64,000 bases of DNA, taken from NCBI GenBank assembly GCA_032209605.1, contig JASFXZ010000043.1:854819-918818 (forward strand), written 5' to 3'. This stretch comes from Mactromeris polynyma. Taxonomy: Eukaryota; Mollusca; Bivalvia; Venerida; Mactridae. Numbering within the stretch: the stretch's first letter is position 1; every line of letters begins with the position of its first letter. Below are positions 58,916-64,000 of the stretch, in pieces. The translations under genes and the position numbers were made by a program. The notes under the pieces were generated by a model. That model was not told where the DNA came from, searched no databases, and was given only the letters and a program-made list of their open reading frames with translations.

Positions 58916-59118
58916 GGACACTGACACGCTGGACGTGTGTATACTGAATGACGTCAGAGACTTGTTTATGTGATTACCTCATTAAATATATTTTTCGATG
59001 ACATTTTGAGAGGAATTGTTTTCCTTTATTTACGAATTACAGTTACGCATGAAATAAGTGAATTGTTAGATACCAGTATATTTAATAAAATAGAAAATGA
59101 TAAAAAAGAAAAAGAAAT
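58916..59118. other. No gene seen
   Basis: Short AT-rich interval. Confidence 0.3.
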
Positions 59119-59331
59119 AGGGGTTGAAAAGTCTTCAAAGTAGGGGTTGAAAAGTCTTCAAAGTAGGGGTTGAGAAAGATAAATGTAGGGGTTGAAAATA
59201 TTCAAACTAGGGGTTGAAAAGTCTCAACAGGTAGGGGTTGAAAAGTCTTGAAATCAGGGGTTGAAAAGTCCTGGGGTTGAAAAGTCTTCATTTGAAAAGT
59301 GGGGTTGAAAAGTCTTGGGGTTGAAAAGTCT
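59119..59331 (+). repeat. Irregular GGGGTTGAAAAGTC repeats
   Basis: About ten copies of AGGGGTTGAAAAGTCTTCAA and shortened forms, with spacing from 15 to 26 bases. GGGGTTGAAAAGTC is the constant part. Confidence 0.85.
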
Positions 59332-59733
59332 GTAAGCCTTGGAAAGTATTTAAATTCAAAGATATAGTTTTAGCCCCTTCTTATTTCTATGTAAAAATGG
59401 TGATCTTAAAAACCTCAAAAAAGGACAATGAAGTAGAAATCACAGCAACATAATAATTTACACCATCATAAAGTGAAAGGTTGGATCTCTAACATTTGTT
59501 TGCACACGATCGATACCTTTAACAGATTTTGATTTTTCGCGGTTTGAAGATATTTTCGTTCTATAAATCTATAAGAAGTTGGTCGAACCGCAGTGACACG
59601 AACGTTCGTATGTTGTTGTAGATTGACTACATAACACTAGTTAATTATTTCCTTAAGCATACAAGAATATAATTGTTAATTGTTGAAAAAAGGTCATTAA
59701 TAAGAGACATGCCAATGAAACTTATATCCATGA
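59332..59733. other. No gene seen
   Basis: AT-rich non-coding sequence. Confidence 0.3.
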
Positions 59734-60049
59734 CCACGTATGTTTGACCGGACCGTGTATTGGGTACAACCAACAAGCAGGGATTCATTGTGTCCCTCTT
59801 TCATCAAACCTCGCCACGTATGTTTGACCGGACCGTGTATTGGGTACAACCAACAAGCAGGGATTCATTGTGTCCCTTTCATCAAACCTCGCCACGTATG
59901 TTTGACCGGACCGTGTATTGGGTACAACCAACAAGCAGGGATTCATTGTGTCCCTTTCATCAAACCTCGCCACGTATGTTTGACCGGACCGTGTATTGGG
60001 TACAACCAATAAGCAGAGATTCATTGTGTCCCTTTCATCAAACCTCGCG
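59734..60049 (+). repeat. Four 78-bp tandem units
   Basis: Units start CCACGTATGTTTGACCGGAC at 59734, 59814, 59892 and 59970. The first is 80 bp because of CTCTTTC instead of CTTTC. The 78-bp period leaves frames open on both strands without coding meaning. Confidence 0.95.
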
Positions 60050-60154
60050 CACGATAACATCGGATTCAGTAGGTATGTCAAGAATTCATCACGACAACCA
60101 GTTCATCTGAATAAAAATGTATATAATTATATTTCCTCATATATAATTCATTTA

Positions 60155-60332
60155 CAGTAAAACCTCACTTAATGACCATCTCAATAATAAGACCACCTCA
60201 AAATTAATAACACAATTTTCAAGTCCATTTCCACTGTTTTTCTTTTTACTCAACCTCAATATTAAGAGCACGTCTATATTAAGACCAGTTTTCAAGGGTC
60301 CCAATGGTGGTAGCATTATAGAGGTTTTACTG
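60155..60332. mobile_element. 178-bp MITE, Tc1/mariner-pogo type
   Basis: CAGTAAAACCTC at both ends in inverted orientation, flanked by TA (60153-60154, 60333-60334). The end is related to that of the 916-bp MITE (CAGTAAAACTTC). The interior has repeated TAAGACCA-type motifs. Confidence 0.9.
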
Positions 60333-60889
60333 TATACTTGACAAATTCAGTGCGGTTTTAAATGTGTTATCCATTTTACTTTAACGACTTTGTCGTCATA
60401 GTCTATGTAGTAATTCATTATTTACACAGTTTACGGTATGTGCTCTTCGATGTATTGTGAAAAGCATACAAAATGAGAATTACTCAGGGGTAACAGCTGA
60501 AGGAAAGAGATGCGTTAACATTTGTATGATTGGATTATGTTAAGGTAAGTATCCTACATCTGCTTAAATATTAATTTGTTTTTATTATATAAAGGTTGTA
60601 CATTTGTAATTATTTCGTTGATTGATGCATTGTAAAATCATGTTTACATTTGTATATGCCGTTTAAGCTCTTAGATAATTCGTGTTTTCAAGTTTTCGTA
60701 TTGTTCACAATTAGCAAAATTGTTGCATTTGCAAAACCACGAACAAATTGCTTCTTTGTTAAGCTAATACCTTAAAAGAATATATACATGTCTGCAAGTC
60801 ATACAGATGTTTTTTTCATATTTACTGAAAAAGTAGACATTTTAATCGTAACGTGTCTCCCCCAAAAGAAATACTAATCACATATATTG
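60333..60889. other. No gene seen
   Basis: AT-rich non-coding sequence. Confidence 0.3.
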
Positions 60890-61052
60890 TCCCGTTTTAT
60901 CAACGTTCTTACGCACGAAATTTTCGTAAGATTTTCTTACGACGTTCTTACGATCTCAAGAGCGTTTTATCAAATTTTCGTACGCATGCAGTCGCTACGA
61001 ATTCGTAAGTTTTAACGAAAATGCTACGAATGATTATAGGCATTCGTAACAA
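60890..61052 (+). repeat. Lone terminus related to the 7.5/12.6-kb inverted ends
   Basis: CCCGTTTTATCAACGTTCTTACG-type start (first 20: CCCGTTTTATCAACGTTCTT), then CTTACG/CGTAAG motifs and a second CGTTTTATCAAA, the same layout as the 7456 and 12573 ends. No partner end was seen within the window. Confidence 0.55.
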
Positions 61053-61728
61053 AAATTATATTACCATTTCACATTAATCAACAACAGTTGTGAACTTTTT
61101 TATCAATTCATCTACTTCATATCACATGAAATTGTCTGGCATTTCAGAAAAAATATATTAACAAGTATTTATTACTATAAGTATAAGATTATTTCATATA
61201 TACTAGCTGATACAGTAGTCAATCAAAGTTATATAATCAGTCACAAAGTAAAACTACTGACAACCGAAAAGTAATTTGTAGATGGAATAAGACGTGAGTA
61301 TGTGACATTGTACATGGAATTAAAATGTATGGTTTACATTTAAAGTACAGAATCAACTATGTCATACAACCTTTTAAATTGAATATTTTTATTTGATTAC
61401 TGCTTAGCCTAATTTTAAACTGTTAAGACACGAACTGGATGAATATATATTAAGACAGGTTAATTATTATCATTTGGCAATTTAAAGGTTTGTTTGATTG
61501 TTACTATTTATATCATGAACTCTTATACATCATTAGAATTACAGTGGTTGTGACTTTAAGCAGCACTTCACATTTTCTTTAACAGTCTGCATCATTAACA
61601 TCACCAGCTGAATGACATCCTCATGACATTTGACTGCAAAATAAAGTATTAAATCCTCAATAAATTTAATCCGCTAGTTCAAACTCAAGAAAATAATAAA
61701 TTATTTAGGCAAGTTTTTATTCTTCTGA
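61053..61728. other. No gene seen
   Basis: AT-rich non-coding sequence. Confidence 0.3.
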
Positions 61729-61925
61729 GATAATTATCTAGCTATCTAGTTAATATTCGTGTTACATTTTTGGTAAGATAAATATCATAAAACTAGAAAC
61801 AGGCTTGAAAGTGCCCAGAACTGCCACCTCTTACCTTTTTATGGTGTATTACACTAGATTTAAGTGGCAACACAAATCTTATCTAGTTGACCACTTATTA
61901 TGTTACTTAATAACTCAAATTCGCG
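61729..61925 (-). repeat. Single cassette element, truncated at its palindrome
   Basis: Inverted partner of 46717-46848 followed by the 20-bp arm (TAAGTGGCAACACAAATCTT) and a forward core that stops at AAATTCGCGA, halfway through the 14-bp palindrome, where LINE E begins. Confidence 0.85.
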
Positions 61926-63138
61926 ACGTTATTGTTTGCTGACGACATAGCCCTCTTCACTACTTCGCCGTCTAGTTTACAACACCAATTAAACTCTATC
62001 TTTAATTATTCAAATACATGGGGTTTAAAAATTAATGTAAAAAAGACTAAAATATGTATTTTCGACCGCGAAAAAGTAACTGTAACCATAGTTGGTACAT
62101 CAATGATGAGCCTGTGGAAATTGTCGATAAGTTTCGCTATCTTGGTATCACATTTTATTATACTGGAAGCATGAAACATTCTGTGAACTCCCTAAACGAC
62201 CAAGCATTACGAGCTTATAATAATTTGATATCATTTTTTAGTAGAGTTAAGCTGGATACCAATACGAAATTGAAACTATTCGATTGTTTAGTTGCCCCTA
62301 TAATTCTTTACGGCTCGGAGGTTTGGGGAATTTACGACTATAAAGAAGTCGATAAAATTCATATAAGATTCTGTAAATACTTGCTAGGAGTCCGTGTCCA
62401 AACCTCTAATGTGGCAGTATTAGGCGAACTGGGTAGAGTACCATTATCAGTCGTAGCTAAGCAACGTGCTATGAAATATTGGCTTAAGAGAAAATATTCT
62501 GTTGATTCTGCTATGTATAGAATATATAATGAACAATTAATTATTAGCAACAATTCCTACAATAATATCGCGATTAAAAATCTTTGGTGCAACAATGTTA
62601 AATCTGTAATAAATGATCTCGGATTTAATTTTTTACTCGATGTAGAAAATGTTAGTACTGATTTTGTACATATCCTTAAACAAAGGCTCCGTGATCAATA
62701 TATTCAATTATGGGAGACAACATTAAAAAATCAGCCTAAATTATTTTATTATCGTATGATAAAAAAAGAATTCAGATATGAAGACTACCTAGACTACATT
62801 AGCAATAATGCACATAGGATGGCATTAACGAAATTTCGCCTCGGCGCACATACGCTTGAAATTGAAATATTTTGCCAGGTATTCCACGTCAAAATCGATT
62901 ATGTAATATGTGCAACCAAAATGTTACTGAGTCTGAATATCACTTTCTTCTTACCTGCCCATTATATGTAACTTTGAGAAATAAATACAATATCAAATTT
63001 AGTTGGCCCAGTCTTGAACTTTATAAGAATCTTCTGTCTTCAAATAGTAGGAAAAAAATAAACAATATCGCCAAATTTATACACTTCGCCATGAAGTATA
63101 GACAAGAAAAACTTACCTCTTTAATTGCTGCTTCTTAA
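61926..63138 (+). pseudogene. LINE E ORF2 C-terminal half, two frameshifts
   Basis: Starts exactly at the RT active-site block (LLFADDIALF, FADD form of YADD), so it is truncated inside the RT. A shift near 62050 leads to NDEPVEIVDKFRYLGITFYY and the connection region (LFDCLVAPIILYGSEVWG, QRLRDQYIQLWE). A second shift near 62865 leads to GIPRQNRLCNMCNQNVTESE with a CX2CX9HX4C knuckle and ends at TAA (63136-63138). LINE D is the same family. One Asp pair of the active site survives, but earlier catalytic blocks are lost. Confidence 0.88.
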
Positions 63139-63279
63139 CATTATAATAACGTTTATACAGTATATTTGCTTGAGTCTGTAATATTTATATATATATATTT
63201 ATGTTTGTTTGTATGTACATTTTGTAAATATGTTTTGAGTCTTGACCATATATCGTTACCTTATTTGTAAATGGTCAAA

Positions 63280-63294
63280 GGCATGTACTATGCC
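63280..63294 (+). other. 3' UTR hairpin of LINE E
   Basis: GGCAT-GTACT-ATGCC is followed after GATTTTGCC by AATAAAT and a short TATTG-type tail ending near 63326. Confidence 0.6.
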
Positions 63295-63529
63295 GATTTT
63301 GCCAATAAATAGTATTGTATTGTATAATAAATATATATAAAGCAGTAATTATCACTTTTACGAGTCTTTCTTTTCATAAAAAATACCCATTTTATTTCAT
63401 GTGCATCACAAAGCAAAATATATGAATTTCTTTAAGCTTGCTTGTACATTTTTAAAATAAAGGCAGTCATGTGTGTTCACTGTGTACATTTTCTTCGAAA
63501 ATAAAAAAATATCATGTATATATAATTTA

Positions 63530-63800
63530 ATTGTACTAAATAATTTATTAAACTTGTAATGTCTCAACTTTCGGTAAATTTCACAATCGAACAAGAAATG
63601 TATTTCATTTTCTACACAGTTATTTTCACAAAACTTGCATAGTCTTTGTTCTGGCGTCTCTCCACAATATCGACCTGTCTCTATGTTTAAAGGAAAAATG
63701 CCAGTTCTGAATTGACTAAGGATTGAACGGTCATTTCTTGGTAGGTTGATGTGTAAATAATTCTCACTTCTGAATGTGTATGATAAGTCAGATTTTAAAA
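63530..63800 (-). pseudogene. LINE F2, internal fragment of ORF2 C-terminus
   Basis: The minus frame reads TFRSENYLHINLPRN, IETGRYCGETPEQ and the CKFC...HFLFDC knuckle, nearly identical to LINE F1 (41040-41290). Similarity ends at both sides (after LFSTI at about 63530, and before about 63800), so both ends are lost. Unlike F1 there is no frameshift within this stretch. Confidence 0.85.
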
Positions 63801-63848
63801 AGCCCGCATCGAGGACAACATGGTTGGTCAAAATGTAGGTCAAAATCA

Positions 63849-64000
63849 ATGTTATACAGCTACGCCGAAAAAGACAACGGTGCCTTGTTACTTTCACTAA
63901 TAAATGGACTCAAACATAATCATGTCACTGATGTTATCAATCTTGATGTATTTCGTGGTAAGTGGGATTATTTTCTGATGTACCACTGTAAAAATGCTAG
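63849..64000 (+). other. Open frame running off the right edge, unknown
   Basis: Fifty codons from ATG (MLYSYAEKDNGALLLSLING...) with no stop before the window end. I do not recognise it. It could be a gene start or chance. Confidence 0.2.

Noticed and set aside
59740..60110. Overlapping frames in the 78-bp repeat
   Set aside because: Period divisible by 3 with frames open on both strands. No start context or domain.

Overview
This window looks like AT-rich nuclear DNA of an invertebrate animal. The sequence shows a eukaryotic initiator tRNA-Met with an internal promoter, APE-type LINE retrotransposons, Harbinger, hAT and Tc1/mariner remnants, several MITEs and very large minisatellite arrays. 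A bivalve mollusc or other lophotrochozoan is my best guess from the repeat style. That is inference, because no host marker gene is present. I see no convincing host protein-coding gene. Almost every long open frame is either a LINE ORF2 or a by-product of a tandem repeat whose period is a multiple of 3, or in which all frames happen to be open.

Layout. 0-1.1 kb: tRNA-iMet (minus strand) inside what may be the end of a tandem unit. 1.1-6.9 kb: 27-bp minisatellite. 7.2-12.6 kb: frameshifted Harbinger transposase piece, then a 5.1-kb segment with 27-bp inverted ends that holds a 5'-truncated LINE (A) and two tRNA-like sequences. 13-15.4 kb: two more tRNA-like sequences, a Tc1/mariner transposase tail and a 44-bp array. 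16.4-22.7 kb: copy A of a dispersed repeat, split by LINE B, which has an uninterrupted 1164-residue EN+RT frame. 22.9-26.2 kb: L1-like fragment, a 916-bp TA-flanked MITE and a 26/22-bp array. 26.4-35.3 kb: 39-bp array of about 228 units with higher-order structure. 36.5-40.5 kb: copy B of the dispersed repeat, carrying a 16-bp array of about 102 units. 40.6-44.2 kb: LINE F fragment, 489-bp MITE, hAT transposase tail. 44.6-49.6 kb: another dispersed repeat, a 54-bp array, a cassette array with alternating orientation, and a second 39-bp array in the opposite orientation to the first. 50.1-54.1 kb: degenerate LINE C (ORF1 and ORF2 remnants, YADD changed to YADA). 55.4-64 kb: small membrane-type ORF, LINE D, E and F fragments, MITEs, 78-bp repeats.

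How the parts relate. Roughly a third of the window is tandem array. At least three dispersed repeats occur once with an expanded array and once without it or with a single unit, so the arrays look like local expansions inside mobile repeats. Five of the six dispersed repeat pairs I found are inverted relative to each other. Several LINE 3' ends, although different in sequence, share a short GC-rich hairpin followed by an AATAAA-type signal, with matched stem changes that suggest a conserved RNA structure. The tRNA is the only element I would call a likely functional host gene, and LINE B is the only transposon that looks intact enough to have moved recently.
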